Below the pieces are notes generated by a model. It was not told the origin of the DNA. It did not search any database and saw nothing but the letters and a program-made list of their open reading frames with translations. A stretch of 64,000 bases of DNA, from the NCBI RefSeq assembly GCF_042665295.1, contig NZ_JBHTCO010000045.1:117968-181967 (forward strand), given 5' to 3'. This stretch comes from Scopulibacillus_A cellulosilyticus (GTDB lineage: Bacteria; Bacillota; Bacilli; Bacillales; Sporolactobacillaceae). Shown one piece after another: positions 1 through 8,525 of this stretch (its first letter is position 1; every line of letters begins with the position of its first letter). The position numbers and the translations under genes were made by a program.

Positions 1-44
1 GCATAGACAATCACCTCTCTATTAATCTGAGTATTATTTTTGAC

Positions 45-260
45 CAAAGTGAAACTTCCATCAGTGGGGGTTTTGTTCATCCCTCACTATGGTTAGTTGA
101 ACTTATCGGGGTGTTAGCGAAGCAGCTGCTTGAATAACCCCCTTGCAATTTGCGACGAGCTTAGATTAACTTCTTTGAAAGTTCGTCGCGCAGGAGCACT
201 CCGTTATCTCCCGCCTAAACTTCAGCGCTTAAACTCAAGTTTTGAGGCGGGAGTTTTACG
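45..260. repeat. GC-rich structured non-coding block after the aldehyde dehydrogenase gene
   Basis: No gene is visible from 1 to 364. The stretch holds two long imperfect hairpins: one around 58-105 (arms CCATCAGTGGGGG and CCCTCACTATGG) and one at about 210-255 (CTCCCGCCT and AGGCGGGAG). Between them is a segment containing TTGCGACGAG and CGCAGGAGCAC, words that recur in a second GC-rich block at 53.8-53.9 kb. It lies just downstream (minus direction) of the aldehyde dehydrogenase stop codon. It could act as a transcript end or be a miniature dispersed element; I cannot tell which. Confidence 0.4.
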
Positions 261-364
261 GACGGTTTCACCGGGATAAACTTATTAGCTGCCTTGCGGT
301 GAGAAGCATAGTTACTTTAATAAATATACGTTCGCAATGGGTATATGACTGCGAATTTAACGAG

Positions 365-1855
365 TTAATCCTCCACTAAATTCACCCAAATACTTTTGAC
401 TTCTGTATAGTTATCAAGGGCGTAGGATCCCATTTCACGGCCGATGCCTGATTGTTTGAAGCCGCCAAACGGTGATGCCGCATTTTCTAAGTTATAATCA
501 TTGATCCAGACCGTTCCAGCCTTAAGTTTATTGGCCACATTATGGCCAGTTTTGATGTTTTCGGTCCATACCGCCGCTGCCAAGCCGTATGGCGTATGAT
601 TGGCCCGCTGAATAACTTCCTCGACAGTATCAAATGGCAAAACAGCAACAACCGGTCCGAAAATTTCTTCTTGGGCGATGACCATATCATCCGTCACATC
701 GGCAAAAATTGTCGGTTGGACGTAGTAGCCTTTGTCAAATGGCTTTTCCCCGCCTGCAGCGACTCTTGCGCCTTCTTTCTTCCCTTTTTCGATATAACCA
801 AGTACGCGTTCTTGCTGTTCTTTTGAAACGAGCGGGCCCATTTCACTTTTTGAATCAAGGCCCGGACCTAATATAACCTTATTTGCGAGTTCCGCCAGTT
901 CATTAACCACATGTTCATAATGCTTGCGGTGAACAAACACCCTTGAACCTGCGCTGCAGTTTTGTCCGTGATTATACATAATTCCGTCAAAGGCGCCTTG
1001 AATGGCCTTTGAAATATTAGCATCTTCCAAAATGATATTCGGTGATTTCCCGCCAAGCTCTAACGTGACATGTTTTACCGTATCTGTTGCCTGGCGCATA
1101 ATAGATTTACCTACAACGGTTGAACCTGTAAATGCGACTTTATCAACATCTTTATGGTTCACAATCGCTGCACCCGCTGTTTCCCCGTAGCCAGGAACAA
1201 AGTTAACAACACCATCAGGAAAACCTGCTTCTTTAAATAATTTAGCGGTATAAATCAGTGACAGCGGTGTTTGTTCTGCAGGTTTTAAAACAACGGTACA
1301 GCCGGTTGCGAGAGCCGCTCCCAGTTTCCAAGCGGCCATTAATAGCGGATAATTCCATGGAATGATTTGGCCGACGACACCGATTGGTTCATGGCGTGTA
1401 TAGTTTAAATAGTCCGGTGAAATCGGTATCGTTTGACCTAGAACCTTTGTTGCCCAGCCCGCATAATAGCGGAAATGATCAACCGTTCCCGGAATATCAT
1501 CCTCTAATGCCAATTGATACGGCTTACCGTTATCTAAAGCCTCTAACTGGGCAAGCTCCTCTTTATTTTCATCAATTAAATCGGCAAGCTTGTAAATTAA
1601 ATGCGCACGCTCTGCGGTGGTTAACTTAGACCATGACCCTTCTTCAAAGGCTTTACGCGCTGCTTTAACTGCCAGGTCCACATCCTCCTCTTGGGCCTCG
1701 CTGACAACAGCCAGCACATCTTCGGTTGCCGGATTAATCGTTTCAAATGTTTTTCCGCTTACAGCCGGTACGAATTTTCCATCTATAAAGAGTTCAATAT
1801 TCCCTTCTAAGAATGCTTTTACTTTCGGCTTCAATTCAATTTCCGTTGTTAACAA
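365..1855 (-). CDS. NAD(P)-dependent aldehyde dehydrogenase, probable 2-oxoglutarate-semialdehyde dehydrogenase
   Basis: This is a 496-residue member of the ALDH superfamily, full length for the family. The oxyanion-hole Asn168 (PWNYP), general base Glu266 (TLELGGK) and nucleophile Cys300 (GQNCSAG) are all present. The start is a TTG, chosen because GGAGGGAG lies just upstream and no in-frame ATG fits. In hydroxyproline catabolism the last step oxidises 2-oxoglutarate semialdehyde to 2-oxoglutarate. The gene is the distal member of a run of same-strand genes encoding the earlier steps, so that role is inferred from context. ALDH substrate cannot be read from sequence alone; betaine- or aminobutyraldehyde-type activity is the main alternative. 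Confidence 0.85.
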   Translation of the reverse strand: MLTTEIELKPKVKAFLEGNIELFIDGKFVPAVSGKTFETINPATEDVLAVVSEAQEEDVDLAVKAARKAFEEGSWSKLTTAERAHLIYKLADLIDENKEELAQLEALDNGKPYQLALEDDIPGTVDHFRYYAGWATKVLGQTIPISPDYLNYTRHEPIGVVGQIIPWNYPLLMAAWKLGAALATGCTVVLKPAEQTPLSLIYTAKLFKEAGFPDGVVNFVPGYGETAGAAIVNHKDVDKVAFTGSTVVGKSIMRQATDTVKHVTLELGGKSPNIILEDANISKAIQGAFDGIMYNHGQNCSAGSRVFVHRKHYEHVVNELAELANKVILGPGLDSKSEMGPLVSKEQQERVLGYIEKGKKEGARVAAGGEKPFDKGYYVQPTIFADVTDDMVIAQEEIFGPVVAVLPFDTVEEVIQRANHTPYGLAAAVWTENIKTGHNVANKLKAGTVWINDYNLENAASPFGGFKQSGIGREMGSYALDNYTEVKSIWVNLVED

Positions 1856-1894
1856 TGCAATCTCCCTCCATTTTCGTTAGATAATTGCCCGTTT

Positions 1895-1995
1895 TTTTAT
1901 TTTTTGAGGGTAAAACCCCCACGTTTAACAAGACATAGGGAATATTTATCAATTAGATGGGGGTTGACCCCCACCCAGTTCCCCTATGTTTTAGC
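1895..1995. repeat. Nested inverted repeat between deaminase and aldehyde dehydrogenase genes
   Basis: The gap between the two genes contains an outer pair ACATAGGG / CCCCTATGT around a nearly perfect inner palindrome, GGGGGTTGACCCCC, plus a further run of C's. There is no clear T-run after the stem in the minus direction, so it looks less like a rho-independent terminator than an mRNA-processing or attenuating structure inside the operon, or a small REP-like element. Confidence 0.4.
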
Positions 1996-2013
1996 TGTCA
2001 TGGAGCAAGTGAC

Positions 2014-2910
2014 TTACTTTTGCAAGGTTAATAGATTTTCTAAAATATTCTCCAGTTTTGCCGCTTCATCAACCGTTAATGGCAAACGCGGCTTGCGGGA
2101 TGGGCCGCCTGCCAGACCTTTTAAATCCATGACATATTTGATAATTTGCACATACTTTCCTGATGCCTCGATAAAGTTACAAAGCGGCAAGACCTTGTCA
2201 TATAACTCCCACGCCTTATCAAATTCCTTGTTCTGGACTGCATCAAAGAGCTCAGTGACCAGCTTTGGCACGGCATTTCCAGCAACCGAAATCCACCCGG
2301 TTGCCCCGACCATAAAGGATTCAAGAACTAAATCATCTGCACCGCAAAAGGTTTGAATGTCCCCTTTTCCTTGTCTGGAAATATCGCGAACTTTACGGAT
2401 GTCACCGCTCGATTCTTTGACATGAGTGATATTTTCAACATCGCGTCCAACACGAAGGATCGTTTCTGTACTAATGTCGACACCTGATGTAAAAGGGTTG
2501 TTATATATCATAATCGGAAAACTGACCGATTCAGCGACAGCCTTGAAGTGTTGATAGATTTCCTCTTCCTTTGGATGAGCATAGAAGGAATTAATTAATA
2601 ATGCCCCGTCTGCACCGGCTGACTCCGCTTGCTGAGTATACTCGATGGCTTCCTTCGTTGTTTCAGCGGCTGTTCCAACGAGAAGAGGAACCCTGCCATT
2701 AACTTCAGCGACCGCTGTTTCTACAACTCGAAAACGCTCTTCCTTTGTTAAGCTGACAAACTCACCTGTACTGCCGTTAACAACTAATCCGGCAACACCT
2801 TCATTAATAAAATAATTAATGTTCCTTTTTAATCCTTCCCAATCAATCTCTTCCTGTTCGTTCATTGGGGTAATGATAACGGGATAAGCGCCTTTGAATT
2901 CTTTTGCCAT
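2014..2910 (-). CDS. Dihydrodipicolinate synthase family protein, probable 1-pyrroline-4-hydroxy-2-carboxylate deaminase
   Basis: This is a 298-residue (beta/alpha)8 protein of the DapA/NanA class. It shows GSTGE (about 46-50), the catalytic Tyr136 in MIYNNP and the Schiff-base Lys165 in THVKESSGD. The ATG start follows AAGGAGGAGAACGAC. DapA relatives in hydroxyproline clusters deaminate and dehydrate 1-pyrroline-4-hydroxy-2-carboxylate to 2-oxoglutarate semialdehyde, which feeds the ALDH encoded next. That assignment rests on neighbours (two proline-racemase-type epimerases and a DAO-type dehydrogenase upstream). A housekeeping DapA is less likely because of the location. Confidence 0.8.
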   Translation of the reverse strand: MAKEFKGAYPVIITPMNEQEEIDWEGLKRNINYFINEGVAGLVVNGSTGEFVSLTKEERFRVVETAVAEVNGRVPLLVGTAAETTKEAIEYTQQAESAGADGALLINSFYAHPKEEEIYQHFKAVAESVSFPIMIYNNPFTSGVDISTETILRVGRDVENITHVKESSGDIRKVRDISRQGKGDIQTFCGADDLVLESFMVGATGWISVAGNAVPKLVTELFDAVQNKEFDKAWELYDKVLPLCNFIEASGKYVQIIKYVMDLKGLAGGPSRKPRLPLTVDEAAKLENILENLLTLQK

Positions 2911-2949
2911 GTCGTTCTCCTCCTTGAATCATTTATTTTTAAAGATTTT

Positions 2950-3090
2950 ATTTGAACCTGCTTAACTCGCTCCTAATCTTAGAAAGTTGCTCCTAATTAA
3001 CGAAATTCACTCTTAAATCATCGAAGTTCGCTCTTAAATCCTTAAATTTCGCTCTTAAATCATCGAATCTCGCTCTCAAACACCGTAAGA
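2950..3090 (-). repeat. Degenerate ~21-nt tandem repeat array (copy 1)
   Basis: On the minus strand, directly after the epimerase stop codon, about six units of roughly 21 nt follow one another. The consensus is TTTAAGAGCGAAATTT plus a variable tail, and the core GAGCGA is the most constant part. The same unit forms a longer array at about 22.06-22.24 kb, again just after a minus-strand stop codon. Nothing here encodes a protein that I recognise. Confidence 0.7.
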
Positions 3091-3099
3091 CCCTAAAAC

Positions 3100-4095
3100 C
3101 TATTTCAGCAGAAATCCTGATTCATGCGGATCGCTCGGATCGATGAAAAATTGATGCAGTCCTGTAATAAAAGCCTTACCTGTGATTTGCGGTATTATCG
3201 CTTGAAATTGCTCGACCATCGTTTTACCCGTCACCTTTCCGGTAAATTGGCTGCCAATGATACTTTCATTGATAAACGGCGTCTTATCCGTTAGCTTCCC
3301 TTGTTCATAGAGACTTGCTAACAGAGCGCACGTCCCTGTTCCGCAGGGTGAACGGTCAATTTGCTGATCGGCAAAAATTGTCACTGTTCTGACATCTGAA
3401 TCTGCCTTTTGCGGTTTGTCAGTAAAAATCACACCGTAAATACCGTTAATATTCTCTTCAAGCGGATGCTGGATGGACCATTTCCTTTCGATGTCTTCCT
3501 TGATCTTTTTGGCTGCTTCTTGAATCTTTGCTAACTGCGAAATGTCCACACTTAAACCTAAATCTTCTGCTCTCACAATCGCATAAAATGCTCCGCCATA
3601 CGCGATTGTCACACCAACGTTTTGATCAAGCAGGAGATCTTTTTCAAAAACAAATGATGGCACATTTTCGAATGTTACAGATGAGACTTCCGAGCCTTTA
3701 CAGTCGGCATGAGCGATAATATGACCGGCGGGCGAATCAATGACAATCCGTTGCTCAGGGCCGGTTACTGTTAACTGGCCTGTTTCAATTAAAGCCGTGA
3801 CCACCGCAATCACACCATGGCCGCACATCGTACTTAACCCCTCGTTGTGCATAAACAGGACACCAAAGTAAGCATTGTCACTGATAGGCGGCGTCACGAC
3901 ACAACCATACATGCCATGATGCCCCCTTGGCTCGTACATGAGCTTTCTGCGAATGGGATCCAAGTGATCATTGAAAAATGCCCTTTTCTCCAGCATGGTA
4001 TTTCCTTTTATAAAAGGGATACCGCTTGTGATGATTCGGAGGGGTTCTCCTGCTGTATGTGTATCAATCGTAGAAAAGTGTTGGTTGAATTGCAT
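3100..4095 (-). CDS. Proline racemase / 4-hydroxyproline 2-epimerase family protein (paralogue 1)
   Basis: This is a 331-residue member of the ProR superfamily. Both acid-base cysteines are kept: Cys91 in MCGHG and Cys251 in DRSPCGTGT. That argues for a racemase/epimerase and against the related trans-3-hydroxyproline dehydratase, where the second Cys is replaced. The expected reaction is trans-4-hydroxy-L-proline to cis-4-hydroxy-D-proline. It lies 15 nt downstream of a second paralogue in the same operon. Having two suggests either different substrates (hydroxyproline versus proline) or a heteromer; sequence alone does not decide. A good Shine-Dalgarno (GGGAGGG) precedes the ATG. Confidence 0.85.
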   Translation of the reverse strand: MQFNQHFSTIDTHTAGEPLRIITSGIPFIKGNTMLEKRAFFNDHLDPIRRKLMYEPRGHHGMYGCVVTPPISDNAYFGVLFMHNEGLSTMCGHGVIAVVTALIETGQLTVTGPEQRIVIDSPAGHIIAHADCKGSEVSSVTFENVPSFVFEKDLLLDQNVGVTIAYGGAFYAIVRAEDLGLSVDISQLAKIQEAAKKIKEDIERKWSIQHPLEENINGIYGVIFTDKPQKADSDVRTVTIFADQQIDRSPCGTGTCALLASLYEQGKLTDKTPFINESIIGSQFTGKVTGKTMVEQFQAIIPQITGKAFITGLHQFFIDPSDPHESGFLLK

Positions 4096-4110
4096 ATTTT
4101 GCCCTCCCTT

Positions 4111-5133
4111 CTAGTGCCCTGCCATTGGCGGAATTAATAGAAAGCCGTCATTTAATTCATCTTCAGGCTGATAGAAAAATTGATGCATGCCCATTACCCA
4201 GGCAGATCCTGTAATCTCACAAACAACCGCATCCAGCTCCCCTATTTTTGTTGTTTCAATAATTCTTCCTTTAAATAAGGAACCGACGATACTTTCGTGT
4301 ACAAATGAGTCACCGATGGCTAACTGATTTTGTGAGTACAGCGTCGCCATCTTGGCGCATGTTCCTGTACCGCATGGAGAGCGGTCAATCCCGCCCGGCG
4401 GAACAACAACCGTATTTTTTACATCAGCCAGTTCGTTAGACGGATCGGTATAAAATTCGACATGAGTTAACTTGTTAATAAATGGCGCCTCTGGATGGAC
4501 AACGTCAGTCGAAGCATTAATAGCATCTCTAATCTTCACCGCTGTAGACACGATCACTAAACCATTGGCCGGAGTCAGTTCCAAACCAAGCTCCCTCGCA
4601 TCTGTAATAGCATAAAAGTTGCCGCCGTAAGCGATGTCACATTTGACGATGCCGATTTCTGGAACGTCAACCTCGACCCTTTTTAATAAAAACGCCGGAA
4701 CGTTGCAAAACGTCACATCTTTGACTTTGCCATCTTCCAGACGAATGGTTGCTTCAACTAAACCCGCCGGTGTATCAAGCTTCAATGTTTTAACTGGTTC
4801 GTCCGTCTCAATGAGCCCTGCTTCTGCCAGCGCGGTACAGACACCGATCGTATCATGGCCGCACATTGGGAGATAACCGCCTGTTTCAATGTAAATCACG
4901 CCAAAATCGGCCTCAGGATGACAAGGTTCTACCAGCAACGCCCCCGACATGACCTCGTGTCCGCGCGGTTCATACATTAAAAAGATACGGATCCAGTCAT
5001 ACTCCGCTTTCATATGAAGCATTTTCTCGGACATAGTCTTACCTTTTAACGGCGGCATCCCGCTAATAACTGTTCTTGTCGGGTTCCCGCCCGTATGTGT
5101 ATCAATTGTTGAAAAAACTTTTGCCGCCTTCAC
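4111..5133 (-). CDS. Proline racemase / 4-hydroxyproline 2-epimerase family protein (paralogue 2)
   Basis: This is a 340-residue ProR-fold protein with both catalytic cysteines, Cys91 in MCGHD and Cys254 in DRSPCGTGT. The residue after the first CGH is Asp here and Gly in the neighbour, one of the few active-site differences between the two. It starts with GTG and overlaps the stop of the upstream FAD-dehydrogenase gene by GTGA, so the two are translationally coupled. It is expected to epimerise hydroxyproline or racemise proline to give the D-form substrate of that dehydrogenase. Confidence 0.85.
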   Translation of the reverse strand: MKAAKVFSTIDTHTGGNPTRTVISGMPPLKGKTMSEKMLHMKAEYDWIRIFLMYEPRGHEVMSGALLVEPCHPEADFGVIYIETGGYLPMCGHDTIGVCTALAEAGLIETDEPVKTLKLDTPAGLVEATIRLEDGKVKDVTFCNVPAFLLKRVEVDVPEIGIVKCDIAYGGNFYAITDARELGLELTPANGLVIVSTAVKIRDAINASTDVVHPEAPFINKLTHVEFYTDPSNELADVKNTVVVPPGGIDRSPCGTGTCAKMATLYSQNQLAIGDSFVHESIVGSLFKGRIIETTKIGELDAVVCEITGSAWVMGMHQFFYQPEDELNDGFLLIPPMAGH

Positions 5134-6311
5134 TTTACAGTCACCCCTTTCTTAAAACGGTCTAGCGCAACCGGTTGATAAGGAATAATCGTTTGAGATT
5201 CTTCACGGATTAATTCCTCAATTAATTTTCCAGTGACAGCTGCCAAACTGATGCCGTCCCCTTCATGACCCGCCGCAATATAAAACCCCGGGACCTCCTC
5301 AACGCGGGAAACGATCGGTAAGTGATCTTCCGTCCACGGACGCAGTCCCGCATAGGTACGAATTAAAGTCATATCGGCCATTTTCGGGTAAAAGCGCACA
5401 GCCCGCCTAGCCATACATTTCACAACCTTCATATCTACTCTTGTATTGAACCCTGCAAACTCCCGGCTTGAGCCGATCAGGAAGTTTTGGCTTTCCGTCG
5501 GTTCAAACACTAAGGCAACGCCATATTTCTCCGTTTCCGCGTCAACTTGACGTTCACCGCCAAATTTGGAGATCAGGTAACCAAACTCCATCACCTTCCG
5601 CAACCCAACAGGCTGCTGCCTTGAAGCGACAATAATATGCCCTTTTCTCGGTTTTATCGGGACTTCGACGTCAACCATTCCGCCAATCACCGGCGACCAA
5701 ACCCCTGCAGCATTAACAACCTTCTCTGCAGTAAATGTCCCATTCGTTGTTTCAATAGTGAAATGCTTTTTCTTTGTGATCGATTTCACTTCGGTATGAT
5801 TAACAACGCGGGCGCCGTATTTTTTAGCTTTATCAATGAGTGAGTACGTCATTAAATATGGATTAACGGTAGAGTCTGTTTCACACTCCAAGCCGCCTAA
5901 TAAATCATCGGCAAAATAAGGGGACTCCTGGCGAATATCAGAACGGTCCAACATCCGGAAAGGCAAGCCCGCCTCTTTCTGTTTTGCGACCCATTGCTCG
6001 GCCGCTTCCATTTCAGCCTCTGTTTCACACACCAAAATACTGCCGGGTGCGCGATATTCAAATGGTAAATCCAGTTCCTTGCTCAGCTCAGCCACTAATT
6101 CTTGGCTTTTCAAAGACATTTGACTGTCAAATCCGGGATCTTTATCAATGGCAAGGATGTTCCCGTCGCATTTAGATGAAGTGCCGCTTGCCAGCTCCCC
6201 CTTCTCAAGCATCAGGCAATCAATGCCAGCTTTAGCCACGTAGTAACTAATAGCGCTTCCGATAATCCCGCCGCCAATGATGATTACTTCCGCATGCTGT
6301 TTCGTGCTCAT
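5130..6311 (-). CDS. FAD-dependent D-amino-acid (D-hydroxyproline) dehydrogenase, DAO-fold subunit
   Basis: This is a 393-residue DAO/HcnC-type flavoprotein with an N-terminal dinucleotide-binding motif (IIIGGGIIGSA) and C-terminal GHEGDGISLA, typical of the family. The annotated start is the ATG at 6311, preceded by AGGAGGGAG. An in-frame ATG at 6329 is rejected because the sigma-54 promoter at 6344-6359 would start the transcript only a few bases before it. It should oxidise cis-4-hydroxy-D-proline to 1-pyrroline-4-hydroxy-2-carboxylate. The electron-transfer partners are probably the 2Fe-2S and FAD proteins encoded at 8.25-10.1 kb, as in known heteromeric D-hydroxyproline dehydrogenases. 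Confidence 0.85.
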   Translation of the reverse strand: MSTKQHAEVIIIGGGIIGSAISYYVAKAGIDCLMLEKGELASGTSSKCDGNILAIDKDPGFDSQMSLKSQELVAELSKELDLPFEYRAPGSILVCETEAEMEAAEQWVAKQKEAGLPFRMLDRSDIRQESPYFADDLLGGLECETDSTVNPYLMTYSLIDKAKKYGARVVNHTEVKSITKKKHFTIETTNGTFTAEKVVNAAGVWSPVIGGMVDVEVPIKPRKGHIIVASRQQPVGLRKVMEFGYLISKFGGERQVDAETEKYGVALVFEPTESQNFLIGSSREFAGFNTRVDMKVVKCMARRAVRFYPKMADMTLIRTYAGLRPWTEDHLPIVSRVEEVPGFYIAAGHEGDGISLAAVTGKLIEELIREESQTIIPYQPVALDRFKKGVTVK

Positions 6312-6343
6312 GTTCTCCCTCCTCTCCAACCAATCTTATAAAC

Positions 6344-6359
6344 TGCAATATCCATGCCA
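6344..6359 (-). promoter_or_regulatory. Sigma-54 (-24/-12) promoter of the epimerase/dehydrogenase operon
   Basis: The minus strand reads TGGCATGGATATTGCA. GG and GC are 12 nt apart, as in the sigma-54 consensus TGGCAC-N5-TTGCA. Transcription would begin near 6333, leaving a leader of about 20 nt with the AGGAGGGAG ribosome site for the ATG at 6311. The adjacent divergent gene encodes a sigma-54 activator. Confidence 0.85.
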
Positions 6360-6430
6360 CCTATTCGCTTTTAGATCACGACCATTTCATTGCTTAATTC
6401 CTGTAAAAATGTTTATACTGTTTAAATTAT

Positions 6431-6471
6431 TGTGTAAAATATTTTATATAGTGTTAAAATTCTTTTACACA
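6431..6471. promoter_or_regulatory. Candidate activator-binding inverted repeat
   Basis: TGTGTAAAA at 6431-6439 and its exact complement TTTTACACA at 6463-6471 form a separated inverted repeat about 75-125 bp upstream of the sigma-54 promoter. That is the usual place for an enhancer-binding-protein site. It also lies just in front of the regulator's own start, so autoregulation is possible. No protein-DNA evidence exists here; the region is AT-rich and chance is a real alternative. Confidence 0.35.
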
Positions 6472-6498
6472 TTTAAGGCTGCTGGAAGGAGAATAAAG

Positions 6499-8190
6499 AT
6501 GTACCATCACTTACCTTCACTCGAAAAACTGATTGCCGCTGACTTTCATATACTCCAAACAAAAAATGAGCATGTATCCAGTGCTAAGTTGCCTTTATTC
6601 ATTTCTGAGGAGCCGTTTTACTACGATAATGAAAGCAAAACATGGAAAAGGAGTACATTTATTGACTCGAAAGTATGTATTGCCGATATACTGCCCCTTT
6701 TAAAGCGGCACCATATCCTGATTGTAAAAGATGAGACCGGGGAGATTATCGGCTATCTATCAGCTTATAAAGTTTGCGAGGGACTCCTTCACTCCCTCCA
6801 ATACGTTGAGGCCTTTTTTCAGACAGTCCTTGACACCGTTGACGCCTCGATTACTGCGATTGATGAGCATAGCATCGTCCAAATATGGACAGAGGGCGCT
6901 GAGAATATTTTCTCGTATAAACAATGCGAGGTAATCGGCAAGCCTATTACTGACTTTTTTAACATGGATCACTTAGAAATCACGCAAACATTACAAAAAG
7001 GAAAAAAACTGCACGGCCATCAACATAAGGCGCGCGAAGATTTAACCGTGCTGATTAACTCGTCTCCTGTCTATTTAAAAGATAAAATCGTCGGTGCCGT
7101 TGTTTCCGAAACCGACATCACGAGACAAGTCAGACTTAATCAGGAATTGTTCAACGTGTCATCGAAAATGCATCAGCTTGAACAAAAAGTGGCGAAATTA
7201 AGCCCTCCTGAAGACCCTTTTCAAAAGATCAAAGGCAGCAGTCAGATGATAAAAAACACGATTGAACGGGCCAAAAAGGTTTGTGTAACGGAGGCGCCCG
7301 TCCTTATCCTCGGCGAAAGCGGTGTCGGCAAAGAATTATTTGCCAAAGCCATCCATGAGACAAGAGAAAAAGGCAATGCACCCTTTATTCCAATCAATTG
7401 CGGTGCGATTCCTTCATCGCTTTTTGAAAGTGAACTATTCGGTTATGAGAAAGGCGCCTTTTCAGGGGCAGATTCACGCGGTAAAAAGGGGAAAATTGAA
7501 TTAGCGAGAGGCGGCACCCTCTTTTTAGACGAGATCGGGGAAATGCCTTTAGATATGCAAGTGAAGCTTCTTCGTGTTTTACAAGAAAAGCGTTACTTTC
7601 CTGTCGGGGGAACAAAGGAAATCGACGCTGATTTTCGTGTGATAGCAGCAACGAACCGCGATTTAGCAGGAATGGTTAATGACAATAAGTTTAGAGAAGA
7701 CTTATATTACCGGCTGAACATTGTGAATATCCGGATACCGCCCCTGCGTGAACGTTATGAGGATGTCATTGAACTGAGCCACTTTTTCTTCTATGAATTT
7801 TCTGTCCGTTATAACAGGCAGCTGCACGGAATATCGCAAGACATTATGCAAGAGTTCCTGCGGTATGAATGGCCCGGCAATATCAGAGAACTGCGGAATA
7901 TGGTTGAGCGGCTCGTTGTTTTCGCCACAGACGGCTATATTAAACGGGAAGACTTAGGGTTTTCACCTGTTCAACAGGATCAGCACAAATCATCCCTTTA
8001 CAATAGTGAGGATGATCCTCGCATCAATCTTGATCCATCATTGAGTTTAAGTGAACAACTTGGACAATATGAAAAGAAAATCATTTTAGACACATTAAAA
8101 CAAAATAACGGTAATAAGCAAGCCGCCGCTAATCAACTCGGCATTACCCGTGTCACCTTATATAATCGAATGAAAAAATTAGACATTTAA
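6499..8190 (+). CDS. Sigma-54-dependent transcriptional activator (PAS, AAA+, Fis HTH)
   Basis: The protein has 563 residues. The order is an N-terminal sensory part, a PAS domain at roughly 115-215, a sigma-54-interaction AAA+ domain (Walker A GESGVGKE near 272, GAFSGA loop near 319, Walker B TLFLDEIGEM) and a C-terminal Fis-type helix-turn-helix (NKQAAANQLGITRVTLYNRM). The start is the ATG at 6499 after GGAAGGAG. It sits between two operons that each begin with a sigma-54 promoter, so it almost certainly controls both. The likely signal is hydroxyproline or proline, as for RocR/PrdR-like regulators, but the effector is not readable from sequence. Confidence 0.92.
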   Translation: MYHHLPSLEKLIAADFHILQTKNEHVSSAKLPLFISEEPFYYDNESKTWKRSTFIDSKVCIADILPLLKRHHILIVKDETGEIIGYLSAYKVCEGLLHSLQYVEAFFQTVLDTVDASITAIDEHSIVQIWTEGAENIFSYKQCEVIGKPITDFFNMDHLEITQTLQKGKKLHGHQHKAREDLTVLINSSPVYLKDKIVGAVVSETDITRQVRLNQELFNVSSKMHQLEQKVAKLSPPEDPFQKIKGSSQMIKNTIERAKKVCVTEAPVLILGESGVGKELFAKAIHETREKGNAPFIPINCGAIPSSLFESELFGYEKGAFSGADSRGKKGKIELARGGTLFLDEIGEMPLDMQVKLLRVLQEKRYFPVGGTKEIDADFRVIAATNRDLAGMVNDNKFREDLYYRLNIVNIRIPPLRERYEDVIELSHFFFYEFSVRYNRQLHGISQDIMQEFLRYEWPGNIRELRNMVERLVVFATDGYIKREDLGFSPVQQDQHKSSLYNSEDDPRINLDPSLSLSEQLGQYEKKIILDTLKQNNGNKQAAANQLGITRVTLYNRMKKLDI

Positions 8191-8206
8191 TCGAACACCT
8201 CCGTTT

Positions 8207-8222
8207 TGGCTTGTTTCTTGCA
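8207..8222 (+). promoter_or_regulatory. Sigma-54 (-24/-12) promoter of the dehydrogenase accessory operon
   Basis: TGGCTTGTTTCTTGCA has the GG and GC doublets with exact -24/-12 spacing, 17 bp after the activator's stop codon. Transcription would start near 8233 and the first gene starts at 8253 behind AAAGGGAGG. A longer reading from a TTG at 8211 is excluded because that TTG lies inside the promoter. Confidence 0.85.
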
Positions 8223-8252
8223 TGTGAAAAAGCTGAAAGGGAGGTTTTTCTT

Positions 8253-8525
8253 ATGAAAGATTCGTCTTTGATTATTTGCAGATGTGAAGAAGTCACACAT
8301 GAAGACTTAATCAATACAGCCAAAACATATAAATGCTCAGCCCGTGAGTTGAAATTGCGTACAAGAGCAGGGATGGGCTATTGCGGCGGCCGGACATGCC
8401 GATTTGCAATAGATGCCATTCTTTCCGAAATAACTAATAAGGAAACACCAAATACAATACCTTTAAAACATCAGCCACCAGTACGGCCGATATCGTTCGG
8501 CGGTTTAGGAGGGGATGGAGAATGA
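8253..8525 (+). CDS. BFD-like [2Fe-2S] protein, dehydrogenase accessory subunit
   Basis: This is a 90-residue protein with the bacterioferritin-associated-ferredoxin-type cysteine pattern, C-x-C near the N-terminus (ICRCEEV) and C-x4-C (GYCGGRTC) about 35 residues later. The start is the ATG at 8253 behind AAAGGGAGG. In HcnB/OoxA-type dehydrogenases this domain is normally fused to the C-terminus of the NAD/FAD subunit. Here it is a separate gene, overlapping the next gene by 4 bp. It probably passes electrons within the D-hydroxyproline dehydrogenase complex. Confidence 0.8.
   Translation: MKDSSLIICRCEEVTHEDLINTAKTYKCSARELKLRTRAGMGYCGGRTCRFAIDAILSEITNKETPNTIPLKHQPPVRPISFGGLGGDGE

Noticed and set aside
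6311..6329. Earlier ATG (6329) for the DAO-type dehydrogenase
   Set aside because: The sigma-54 promoter would start transcription about 4 nt before it, and the ribosome site serves the ATG at 6311.
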